A stretch of 64,000 nt of DNA from Eumeta japonica (Eukaryota; Arthropoda; Insecta; Lepidoptera; Psychidae): positions 17,820 to 81,819 of the forward strand of contig BGZK01002069.1 of assembly GCA_005406025.1 (NCBI GenBank), in the 5' to 3' direction. Both the position numbers and the translations under genes were made by a program. Shown here in pieces: positions 26,001-32,110 of the stretch; within the stretch, counting starts at the first letter, position 1; every line of letters begins with the position of its first letter. Below the pieces are notes generated by a model, which worked only from the letters and a program-made list of their open reading frames with translations, was not told where the DNA came from and made no database searches.

Positions 26001-29000
26001 TACAGTAAGTGCATTCACAACGTAGAGTTTTGCGCGTTTTTCAAGCGTGTTGTATTACAAAAGCTGCTCTGGCCGTATAGTCATCTGATTAGTCGGCGTT
26101 AAAATTACCGCGATAAAATTGCTTGCGATTATATTACTGCGTTATTGATTACCATAATATTAATATCTAATTTGGAATCCGTTCCGAAATGTACTAAAAT
26201 AGCGTCGATGTAATGTACAGAGCAAGACATTTGTCATTGAAATTTCAAATTAAATTTTTACTGTTTAAGAAGCATTGTCCATTTTTTTTCCTGTAGCTCA
26301 GGGCCCCTGAACGTGGCGGGGCCCCTAGGCAGTTGCCTACAGTGCCTAATGGATAAAACGGCCCTGCTTTTATATCAAAATGACCATTTCTCTATGGATA
26401 TAATCACAGTTTTCTCGTTTTCAATGTAAAAACGTTTCCATTGAATGCGTTTCCGTCACTGAAATCTTTCAACGTTGCGACGTGAACGGTCGACGTACGA
26501 AAAGAGACGTCGATGTCAAACGAGAGGACGTATCGAACAACACTTTGTCTGATCGAACAGTTTCGTTGGAGGTGGAACCCCAAGCTGACTGCGGCTGCCT
26601 GCCCGCCTGCGCGGAGCTTTCGTACGCGAAAAGGACCAGCCGCTCTCCTCTGAGAGAACGACTCCTCAACGAGAACCTGCTGGGAAATAGGACTGCTCAA
26701 TATTTCAAGTTGGTGATGGCATCGTTGTCTTTTTTTAATTTGCGCACTTGCTCAGAGGTTTTTGGATACACTAATGTTTTTAACGTTTTACAAAGCTTAA
26801 GCTCTTCCTGTTTCAAAGGGCGTTTACTTCATAATTCAATTAATTTTCTTTTTATATAATGCATACGTACCGCAGGTGGACACGGTGGGTCTCGAAGAAG
26901 ATACGTATTAAGTCCTAATCAGTACGCTGGCCCGATTAATGCTAAGAACTTTTCAAATTTTTAAGTGTCGTTCAAATTTCTCCGATGTGCAAGTTTCGTC
27001 ATGACGCTTTTCTTCATTGATAAAACAAATGATATTTACATTTCGTTCTGCAAATGATTTAGCAAAGACGTTTTAGAAATGTTTAGGATTAGGACTCAGA
27101 TTCCAGTTTCTTTACTCTTAAACAACCGTAGTAACCCCTATTCCAGAATAAGTTGATTATTTTCTGATATACAGACAACCAAGTAAACATAAATAAAATT
27201 ACATAGATAACACATAGAAATTAATACATAGCATTTAAGAATAAAAATAGATAACTTACGTTCGGTACTGTATAATGATGACCCTAAGAGATTACTATGA
27301 TTTGCCTAAACCGTAAACTTATTCCTAGACTTCTTTCCTAGATCGTTAAATACGTTAACTTTCTTGACACGAATATTACCATATAATTCTTTTAAAAAGC
27401 TTCTATTTAAACACCTAGCCACACCCCTACATTGTAGTTTTATAACATGTAGATCTAATATTACTCCACTTCGTAAAATATAAATCTCGACTCCGATAAT
27501 AAACTGGATTACAATAATCATTAATCAATACCGCGTCTATTATTTATTTAGGAAATGAAGGCCTGCATGAATGATTTTGACCGTATTACTTATAATCAAA
27601 ATGTAATATCCTTATATTATTATTTTTTTTTGACGATAAAATTGATGGCTACTCAATTGTAAGTATTTTGAAGATATTCCAGTATAAATAGGGTGTATTC
27701 ATACTGGAATATCTTCGAAAGTATATTACAAATACTCGTAGCTGACACTCGGTAGGCGTAAAATTTATTTTTAAAAATCACGTAAGTTCCCATGAGTCGC
27801 TTTTTATAAAATACAGCCTATATGTTGTCCCAAACTACGTTCAAGTTACCCGTAAAAGTCCTATCAAAATTCGTGTGGTAATTGTAGAGACATGCGTATA
27901 CAAACACGGAAACACAGAGATGACGCTTTTATAACTAATGTTATAGATCTTGTTACACTCTCTTCATTACACGCAATCAGTTTTTGGTAAATATCACCAC
28001 ACTGGCTATTGAGTAGAGATTGCATATACTTACTCATACTCAATATCCATACACCTCCACCTACAAGTATATAAGTACAATCGTATTATAAGTATTAAAT
28101 GGTCGTATAGTTAAATTTCGAATAGTCAAGGTTTATTAATTTTATTTTTTTTTTCTATTCAATCATCGTCTTGCATTAAAAATGAAATAAAATTTGGGGA
28201 ACTTATAATCAGCTTTGTTAATGTATATTTTGAAAGTTTAATACAAAATTTCTATATCTATAAGTTTGCTTTACAACAATAAATATATTTTTTTAATGTA
28301 CACACACGATAGTTGTACAGTTTTATTGTATGGATGAAATTGAGAATAAAAATAATAATTAACATTAAATGTCGCAATCTGACCATTGAAGAGGTAAATA
28401 CCATCTTTGATGTGACAGAAACGCTGGCGTTTCTGTCACATCAAAGATGGTATTTAATGGATGGTATTTATGGTCCAGTAACGGAGAATTCCATGTTAAA
28501 GTTGTACCGGGAAGTTCTAAACTATAATCTTCGTTTATTCCGGCGGTTAGACGGAGCGAGTTCCTGATATTGATTCGCTATTTAATCGTATCATGAAAAC
28601 TTTATTAGAGCGTAAAAGGCTTTCAGGGAAAGATAGATAAGCTTTAAAAGCCCCTCCGAAGTCTATAATACTGTATATGAAAAACGTGATCTGAAATATA
28701 AAACGCTGCCTATTAGCCACCCTGCCTATATTAATATACTACCTATTGCTCTATCTCTCTCTCTTACTTATGTTTCCCGTGAATTCTTGACGCAGAGAGA
28801 ACATGCTGGTGGTGCACTTCTTTTTCGAGGAGACGTCCTTCGTGAGGTACACCAAAGGTGAAATATTCGGACTCACTGAATTCCTATGTAAGTATTGACG
28901 TATACATATTTATTTTAAGCATTATGGTCCCGATTTTCGACAATATATATGACTACTGATGACGCGCATTTCTACCATAATTAAAAGGACGACACACCCG

Positions 29001-32000
29001 TAAAATCATTTCTGAATCTGTTTTCACAGACGTTGAAAGACGATTTGAGCTCTTCCTCAAATCATCTTTCAAAACTGAAAACTGGAATGATTGAGAGAGA
29101 TAATAATTGTTGAACAATATGAGGTGTTGAATGTACTCTATAATCAACCATTATGTTCTTGTCTTATATATTGCTTTTTTTTTTTAAAGCGAGGACATTT
29201 ATATGTGTGCGTTTAATGATTAAATAAGTACTTATCTATCAATATTTACGACTAATTTTGCGAAATTTTTAACTCGCGAAATAACCGCAATATGGCTGAC
29301 TGATCACTTTTGCCGTTACTGAAAAATAAAGACGAATATTATTGAGTGGAGCAAAGATATCTAATCGTCATACGCTGCCGTCCTAAAAGCTCGACTGTGT
29401 TTTATGAAACAGAACGAGTTTATTAAATATTTGAGGTTTAGTCTTTTTCAATAACGAATTTTCTTTTGTTACATTAGTGGCGACAAAGTTTTTCGTCTCA
29501 CTTTTTATTGAAAGCAACTTAAGATTGAATTTCGCCAGTCGTTCAAGTAGTGAATGACACTCAAGATTTTCAAATATAATCATATAGGTTTTTTTTTTCT
29601 CACTTTCGCGCAAAAATCTCTAGCAGACCCGTTCTATTAAAACGGTTAAACACAAAAAAAAAAATAAAAACCAAAAATAACCATAAAAATAGTTGAATAA
29701 TGAAGTCTTTTTTCATATTTTACAACTATTTTGTTAAATAAGCTAGTAGGTACTTCATCCTTTTTGTAAATATCGGAATAAAAACTGAGTACTCACTCAT
29801 TAAACGTAATTCCAGATGCTTTTAAGTCATTTCCTGTTCTAGAATCGCTGTTTTTTATAACGCAAAGAGGCAAAATATGTAGGTAGGTTAATAAGTAATT
29901 AATTTCAATTCAAATTTTTTTCAAATTCAAAATATCTTTATTTCATAGGCTACAAAATAACATTTGAAATACGTCATAATTTTTTGCGAATTCACACTTT
30001 ACCGCTCGTTCGAAAGGCAGTTTTGCAATTCTGGGTATACTAGATTATTTTAACAGCCATTGAGGAGTAATTTCTGGCGACAACTCGCAGTGTTATCCCT
30101 GACTTTTCACCGCTAAAAAGTGTTATGGCTTCCGTCATCAGCTCAGCAGTGTGAGATGATAACTATCAGAAGCAAAAACTAAAAAAAAGAGCTCAGACAC
30201 TATACGTGCCTACAATATTTGAGGGTATCCCTAGATTTCCCCGAGATTCGAACGTCAGATTCTAATTTAGTGACTATTTGAAAAATTTAAAAAAAAGTAC
30301 TTGACAACTACGTCACCTATCAAAATACGAACTATCTTATCTCTCAAGTTGGACCAAATTACATATAAATGCCAAGTTTCATTAAGATCGTTGTTGTTAA
30401 AAAACAACCACGATGAACTCTAAAGTTCATCCTGGACAAACATCGTGTCACTGGATTTATATGTTAAGATTAATCGAATGAAAATATACGACGTCAACGT
30501 AATGGGTGTTATAAGAACAATAGGAGATCGATAGTAGAACTGTCATTGATATTGCAAAAAAATAAAATAAAATAAATCTGTTGATCCGATCGCTTCACAC
30601 TTCGCAGGATCACCCGCAAGGCTAATATATTACCTGAAAATATCATCAAAATCGGTCCAGCCGTTTCGGAGCCCATGGGGAACATACATACACACACATC
30701 GACTTTTATATACATATATATATACAGATTGCGTTTGATTTTGTTTTGAAAAAAGCTATCCTCAAACTTCCGTTTTACTTGAGGGATAAGTAGCCTTACG
30801 AACGAGTGATAATAGAGTAGTTTACATTTTTTTATGTTACTGTATTTAAAGCTTTTTTATTCGAATGGCAGTGTAGTTGAAGCGTATTTTTGACAACTAT
30901 AAAGATGACTGAGTAATGACTGTTTCAAATCGCTAATCAGACAGAGAAGGCGCTAGTACACGGTGACGTCATTGTCCACTAGCGCCATATAAACTCGAAA
31001 ACTCTGTTTTTCAAGGAGATAGCATAGACTTTTGATGCTCGTAGTTCATTGTTTTATTAACCGATTTTAATTTTGATTCCACTTGTACTCATCGTGTCAA
31101 GTCAGCGTACGTAATTCATGAACAAATATAATATTTTAAACATCGGTAAAGTATCCTATTCAAGGAAAAAAATTGGTAATACTAAAAAACTGTAAAATCT
31201 TGTGATGTATGTCAAGTTTCATATTATAACATATTTTGAATTAGAATATTGAATTCATTATCCGATATTCGGACACCAAAATATCAGGCCAAACGGGACC
31301 TAACATGGATATCGAACACCTGGTTACCAGAAACGCGTATTATGTACCCAGAATCGAGAATCAACAGAATCTTCGGAATTCTAAACATCCAGACGTCGTA
31401 TGTGAGTACGAGATTCTCGAATATACCGGTATCGCCATATTCAAATAAACGGAGCATCAAGTATCGAATATTGGATAGCCAGACGTATGCGTACTAAGAT
31501 ATTAAATATAATTTAAGGCACTTAAAATCACAATTATTTAATTAAAATTGTTTTGTGGTCGAACTTTTTAATTAAATAATGTATTTTTTCTAGTCTTTAA
31601 ATTCAAAACCATCATCAATCGCCATGTTGGAAATGAAGATGTGATAACTAATATGACTAACAACAATAATAAAAATTCTGTACGATTTGTATTAATACTA
31701 CTGGTGACAGAAGTTAAAATAATGACTTATAAATCTTTTATCTGTCTGTCTGTCTGTGTGCTTCTTACATACACTAAACACAAAAACTAACCCACCAGAT
31801 TTTAATGATTACTCTTCTTGGAGTTTAATTTAATACCCGCAAAATCATATTAAACAGCCCTTTCGAAATTGGCCATAGAAATATTTTGATGACTTGAAGA
31901 GTGTGTATTATGTTTGCAGCGAACACGGGAGGCCTCCTGGGCTTGTGCATGGGCTTCAGCGTGATGAGCGCCGTGGAACTGCTGTACTTCCTGACCCTGC

Positions 32001-32050
32001 GCGCCCTCTGCCTGGCGCGGCGACGCCGGCGGGTTCGCGACAACAAATGA
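4955..32050 (+). CDS. Pickpocket-like DEG/ENaC sodium channel, whole gene (13 exons)
   Basis: Amiloride-sensitive-type cation channel subunit of the insect pickpocket family; such channels sit in the plasma membrane as trimers and act in salt, water, mechanical or pheromone sensing. I joined 13 exons: 4955-5011, 6163-6284, 8420-8632, 11048-11177, 12401-12549, 15022-15134, 16722-16810, 18305-18489, 19412-19497, 20242-20301, 26507 (or 26561)-26708, 28796-28887 and 31920-32050. All phases agree; total 1629 nt (542 residues) or 1575 nt (524), a normal family length. Seen in order: His-Gly gating motif (STLHGLRYLG), TM1, the PFPAITVCN post-TM1 motif, the LTDEGLCCTFN block, LTLVLDAAVDEYYC, a Cys-rich thumb region, CGCLPAC, then TM2 with GFS filter and an Arg-rich tail. 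Exon 1 and the start of exon 11 are the least certain parts. Which pickpocket member it is cannot be told. Confidence 0.88.
5012..6162 (+). other. Intron 1
   Basis: AT-rich; no recognisable element or second exon. Holds the acceptor ATCTCAAACCCAG at its end. Confidence 0.35.
6163..6284 (+). CDS. Channel exon 2: cytoplasmic N-terminus with HG motif
   Basis: Encodes EREQQKCRCRHARKD, then STSTLHGLRYLGDG and LTWFER. The His-Gly pair is the conserved gating motif of DEG/ENaC channels. The acceptor is ACCCAG at 6157-6162 (phase 0); an alternative at 6125 is in phase 2. The donor is GTAATA at 6285, leaving phase 2 (AG). No in-frame ATG exists between the upstream stop at 6100 and this exon, so the start must be in an earlier exon. 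Confidence 0.8.
6285..8419 (+). other. Intron 2
   Basis: AT-rich apart from a GC-rich island at about 6780-7090 listed separately. A short frame at 7911-8204 is ordinary AT-rich noise. Confidence 0.4.
6770..7095. repeat. GC-rich island, probable transposon remnant
   Basis: A sharp GC-rich block in an AT-rich intron. It contains words such as AAAAATCGCC followed by TCACGCAATCTACGGATGCC, which have the style of terminal regions seen in many insect DNA transposons. No frame and no clear terminal repeat. Confidence 0.35.
8420..8632 (+). CDS. Channel exon 3: first transmembrane helix
   Basis: The acceptor GGATACAG ends at 8419; the first base completes Arg with exon 2 (phase 2). The product reads SFWLAAVVLSFFCASFFILN (TM1), then YNKWSQSPMIVS and PLTALPFPAITVCNVN, the family's post-TM1 signature with PFPAxTxCN. 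The donor is GTGAGT at 8633, phase 2. The frame also happens to stay open upstream to 8361, but that part belongs to the intron. Confidence 0.92.
9855..9911. repeat. Short hairpin, 17-bp arms
   Basis: GTTGAATTCGAAACGCT is mirrored about 20 bases later by AGCGTTTTGAATTCAAC with one mismatch. Confidence 0.6.
10130..10690. repeat. Dispersed lepidopteran repeat (LINE/SINE-like)
   Basis: Includes GGTCATCACCGCCCGTAGAC, GTGCATCGCCGGCCTTTTAA and ACGCTCTTTTCTTGAAG, phrases I recognise from a very abundant interspersed repeat of moth and butterfly genomes. It begins with an (AAAC)n-like run at about 10140-10180. Degenerate, no intact protein. Its class (LINE tail or SINE) is not settled here; it mainly supports a lepidopteran source. 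Confidence 0.55.
11048..11177 (+). CDS. Channel exon 4: extracellular loop
   Basis: The acceptor TTTGTAG ends at 11047; the first G completes Glu with exon 3. It encodes SVNAQWDRKLLRSLCSS, then ASQVNWEYFRAFLIR. The donor is GTTAGC at 11178, weak but phase 0 as required by exon 5. Finger-domain region of the channel; the LRSLC block is typical of pickpockets. Confidence 0.82.
11178..12400 (+). other. Intron 4
   Basis: AT-rich, nothing recognisable. Frames at 11732-12028 are low-complexity. Confidence 0.4.
12401..12549 (+). CDS. Channel exon 5: extracellular loop, LTDEGLCCTFN
   Basis: Encodes VTQPCSEMLQSCEWR, then LTDEGLCCTFNAVHRDFM. The LTDxGxCCTFN block is the strongest family signature in the extracellular domain. 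Acceptor CAG at 12398-12400; a second CAG nine bases on (12407-12409) would also keep frame. The donor is GTAAGT at 12550, phase 2. Confidence 0.93.
12947..12995. repeat. Perfect 22-bp hairpin
   Basis: Arms 12947-12968 and 12974-12995 are exact reverse complements separated by five bases. Confidence 0.85.
13800..13870. repeat. CA-rich microsatellite
   Basis: Runs of ACACAC broken by AACATACAGGC, of the type often found at the 3' end of insect transposable elements. Confidence 0.6.
15022..15134 (+). CDS. Channel exon 6: extracellular loop
   Basis: The acceptor GCTTCACAG ends at 15021; the first base completes Pro with exon 5. Encodes NEVSDLNISYPSQPVNW, then GYPEDSPVEAFPWRPAG. The donor is GTGAGT at 15135, phase 1. 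Note N-I-S, a possible glycosylation site. Confidence 0.85.
15135..16721 (+). other. Intron 6
   Basis: AT-rich; contains at 15733-15805 a repeat with an inverted relative near 30753-30825 (both include ACTCGTTCGTAAGG and TCCCTCAA or their complements). No exon. Confidence 0.4.
15733..15805. repeat. Dispersed repeat, inverted partner at 30753-30825
   Basis: ACTCGTTCGTAAGG, a TCCCTCAA word and GAGGGTAGCC here correspond to the reverse complement of the 30.8 kb segment, with small differences. Probably the end of a common transposon. Confidence 0.45.
16722..16810 (+). CDS. Channel exon 7: beta-strand block before HNP
   Basis: Acceptor CTGACCAG ends at 16721, phase 1. Encodes GTGVRQGLTLVLDAAVDEYY, then CATTSSVGFK. 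The GLTLVLD...DEYYC...SVGFK block is a clear pickpocket signature. The donor is GTCGTA at 16811, weak; GTAAAC at 16814 would add one Val in frame. Length comparison with the family favours 16811. Confidence 0.9.
16811..18304 (+). other. Intron 7
   Basis: Holds an unidentified frame on the minus strand (17062-17502, listed). The remainder is AT-rich with no recognisable feature. Confidence 0.4.
17062..17502 (-). other. Unrecognised 146-codon frame in intron 7
   Basis: An open frame on the minus strand whose first half is markedly richer in GC than the surrounding intron. It contains DKNLWIHLAAIHALHPPWKA and the run STRYATLLRIYRCLYFVINV. I do not recognise the family. It could be a piece of a retroelement or a chance frame inside a repeat; overlapping frames exist on both strands. 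No start or promoter evidence. Confidence 0.25.
18305..18489 (+). CDS. Channel exon 8: HNP motif and palm region
   Basis: The acceptor TTCACCAG ends at 18304, phase 0. Encodes IHMHNPTETPKISEFGDLYP, then PGIETRVAIIPKIYDA and ERSLVFF. The HNPxETP motif after VGFK is highly conserved in pickpockets. The donor is GTAGGA at 18490, phase 2. Confidence 0.93.
18490..19411 (+). other. Intron 8
   Basis: Contains an AT-rich minisatellite (about 18735-18985). Otherwise unassigned. Confidence 0.4.
18735..18985. repeat. TATGTATAATG minisatellite
   Basis: Imperfect tandem copies of a short unit close to GTATGTATAATGTAT, about 15-20 copies. The open frame on its minus strand (18798-18986) is only low-complexity YTYYTL repeats. 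Confidence 0.85.
19412..19497 (+). CDS. Channel exon 9: cysteine-rich thumb
   Basis: Acceptor TGATTCAG ends at 19411, phase 2. Encodes RTYTEKNCQMECQSRLMLDE and CNCVLYYMP, matching the family pattern YTxxNCxxEC...C.C..YYMP. The donor is GTGAGC at 19498, phase 1. Confidence 0.92.
19498..20241 (+). other. Intron 9
   Basis: AT-rich, no recognisable feature. A frame at 19832-20032 has no family resemblance. Confidence 0.4.
20242..20301 (+). CDS. Channel exon 10: short cysteine exon
   Basis: Acceptor CATTTTCAG ends at 20241, phase 1. Encodes KNRTTRVCGKSDASCYTKFI, continuing the YYMPK...CG..D..CY pattern. The donor is GTAAGA at 20302, phase 1. Confidence 0.85.
   Translation, partial: KIGQPACAANRTRRATPNS
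20344..20590. mobile_element. hAT-type MITE with 8-bp target duplication
   Basis: The element itself is 20352-20582 (231 bp). Ends: CAGGGCTTCCCAAACT on the left, and a right end whose reverse complement reads CAGGGTTTCCCAAACT (15 of 16 match). CGATATAT stands directly outside both ends (20344-20351 and 20583-20590), an exact 8-bp target site duplication. This is diagnostic for hAT elements. No coding capacity, so it is non-autonomous and was mobilised by another element. Confidence 0.9.
20660..21470. mobile_element. Non-autonomous element enclosing a THAP exon
   Basis: The two flanks of the THAP exon are mirror copies. TGACGTCATAATGTTA at about 20866-20881 has its reverse complement at about 21246-21261, and ACGCGCC at about 20829 pairs with GGCGCGT near 21282. 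Outer poly-T/poly-A zones and a GGAAA...ATTGGG...TTTTGAAAAAAA stretch also pair (20662-20700 and 21430-21470). The end points are approximate and no target duplication was fixed. THAP domains occur in P and Kolobok-type transposons, which fits a defective member of such a family. Confidence 0.5.
20983..21171 (+). pseudogene. THAP zinc-finger exon
   Basis: ATG at 20983 opens MSNLKSYRSYFVPLCTN, then TPEKMFSNVPQNEKRRKKWF, and NFFCCEDHFD, followed by a good donor (GTAAGT at 21172). The order C..., TPEKxFxxVP, RRKKW and CCEDHF is the THAP DNA-binding fold (C2CH zinc). The first zinc ligand is lost: the position five before the Cys of VPLC is Tyr instead of Cys, so the finger is probably unable to bind zinc. 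The exon resembles the first exon of THAP-bearing transposon proteins. No continuing exon was found nearby. Confidence 0.65.
22616..26374 (-). mobile_element. Decayed hAT transposon, complete with ends and 8-bp duplication
   Basis: The element spans 22624-26366. The left end starts CAGAGCCGGGTTA; the right end, read in reverse, starts CAGGGCCGTTTTA (10 of 13 match). CTTTTATA lies immediately outside both ends (22616-22623 and 26367-26374), an exact 8-bp target duplication. It carries a ZMYM/DUF4371-like transposase on the minus strand. It sits in intron 10 of the channel gene in opposite orientation, with its right end about 130-190 bp from exon 11. Confidence 0.93.
22870..25378 (-). pseudogene. 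hAT transposase (ZMYM1/DUF4371-like), broken
   Basis: ATG at 25378-25376 opens a 453-codon frame with a Lys-rich N-terminus, a remnant of a TTF-type zinc-finger region (around 24990-24860), then the RNase H-like core. The core shows FSISVDSTPDISHTDQLTVV (first catalytic Asp) and LRGQSYDNASNMPGCYNG (second). Near 24030 a missing base breaks the frame inside the HYVPCAAHSLNL motif; the frame shifts again near 23945 and 23670. A further open stretch is 23469-23065, and the C-terminal dimerisation block (ATGERNFSKLKLIKNCLRS, about 23040-22980) follows past a stop. Multiple lesions mean no active protein. The length matches a full-size family member. Confidence 0.88.
26507..26708 (+). CDS. Channel exon 11: CGCLPAC block
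   Basis: Encodes the CGCLPACAELSYAK motif preceded by SLEVEPQAD and followed by RERLLNENLLGNRTAQYF. The acceptor is uncertain: 26561 (after GATCGAACAG) and 26507 (after AAAAGAG) both fit phase 1 left by exon 10. A further candidate CACAG at 26409 has a better upstream tract but gives phase 0. The frame is open from 26410 on. The donor is GTTGGT at 26709, phase 2. The hAT insertion ends at 26366, so the branch point and pyrimidine tract lie within 40-190 bases of it. Confidence 0.78.
27655..27732. repeat. Inverted repeat, about 30-bp arms
   Basis: GAAGATATTCCAGTAT on the left and ATACTGGAATATCTTC on the right, with imperfect outer extension and a 15-base loop. Confidence 0.65.
28396..28455. 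repeat. Perfect 29-bp hairpin with 2-base loop
   Basis: Arms 28396-28424 and 28427-28455 are exact reverse complements; the loop is TG. The arm sequence is not low-complexity. Confidence 0.9.
28796..28887 (+). CDS. Channel exon 12: pre-TM2
   Basis: Acceptor TTGACGCAG ends at 28795, phase 2. Encodes ENMLVVHFFFEETSFVRYTK, then GEIFGLTEFL. The HFFFxxxxxxRY run is the pre-TM2 beta strand of the family. The donor is GTAAGT at 28888, phase 1. Confidence 0.9.
29920..30060. repeat. Retroelement-tail-like repeat
   Basis: TTCAAATTCAAAATATCTTT followed by ATTTCATAGGCTACAAAATA reads like the reverse of a common lepidopteran LINE tail, which ends in AAATAAAGATATTTTGAATT. No coding part kept. Confidence 0.4.
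30300..30735. repeat. Transposon remnant with 3'-end wording
   Basis: CCAAGTTTCATTAAGATCGT and AAAATCGGTCCAGCCGTTTC followed by a CATACATACACACAC run are phrases repeated at the ends of many insect elements. No frame. Confidence 0.45.
31920..32050 (+). CDS. Channel exon 13: second transmembrane helix and C-terminus
   Basis: The acceptor TGTTTGCAG ends at 31919; two bases complete Ser (phase 1). Encodes SNTGGLLGLCMGFSVMSAVE, then LLYFLTLRALCL and an Arg-rich tail ending RDNK. G-F-S is the selectivity filter and GGxxGLxxGxSxxSxxE the TM2 signature. Stop TGA 32048-32050. Confidence 0.95.
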
Positions 32051-32110
32051 ACTAAATAAACTCCATCAGACGAAATGTACACGCTAGTATTTGAGGCACT
32101 TTGAATAAAA
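32051..32110 (+). terminator. Poly(A) signals of the channel gene
   Basis: AATAAA at 32055-32060, only four bases after the stop, and again at 32104-32109. The second is the likelier signal given its distance. Confidence 0.5.

Larger units (their letters stand above)
20302..26506 (+). other. Intron 10, loaded with DNA transposons
   Basis: The longest intron of the gene. It holds a hAT MITE, a THAP-exon element and a decayed hAT element, each listed separately. Between them (21475-22615) the sequence is AT-rich with no clear feature. Its 3' end is either at 26506 or at 26560. Confidence 0.6.
26709..28795 (+). other. Intron 11
   Basis: AT-rich; contains an inverted repeat (27655-27732) and a perfect 29-bp hairpin (28396-28455). 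No other feature. Confidence 0.4.
28888..31919 (+). other. Intron 12
   Basis: AT-rich with dispersed transposon-end sequences at 29920-30060 and 30300-30825. A segment of unusual texture lies at 31222-31500. No exon. Confidence 0.4.

Noticed and set aside
22616..26374. Host zinc-finger MYM gene nested in the channel intron
   Set aside because: The hAT ends and exact 8-bp duplication, plus several frameshifts, show a dead transposon.
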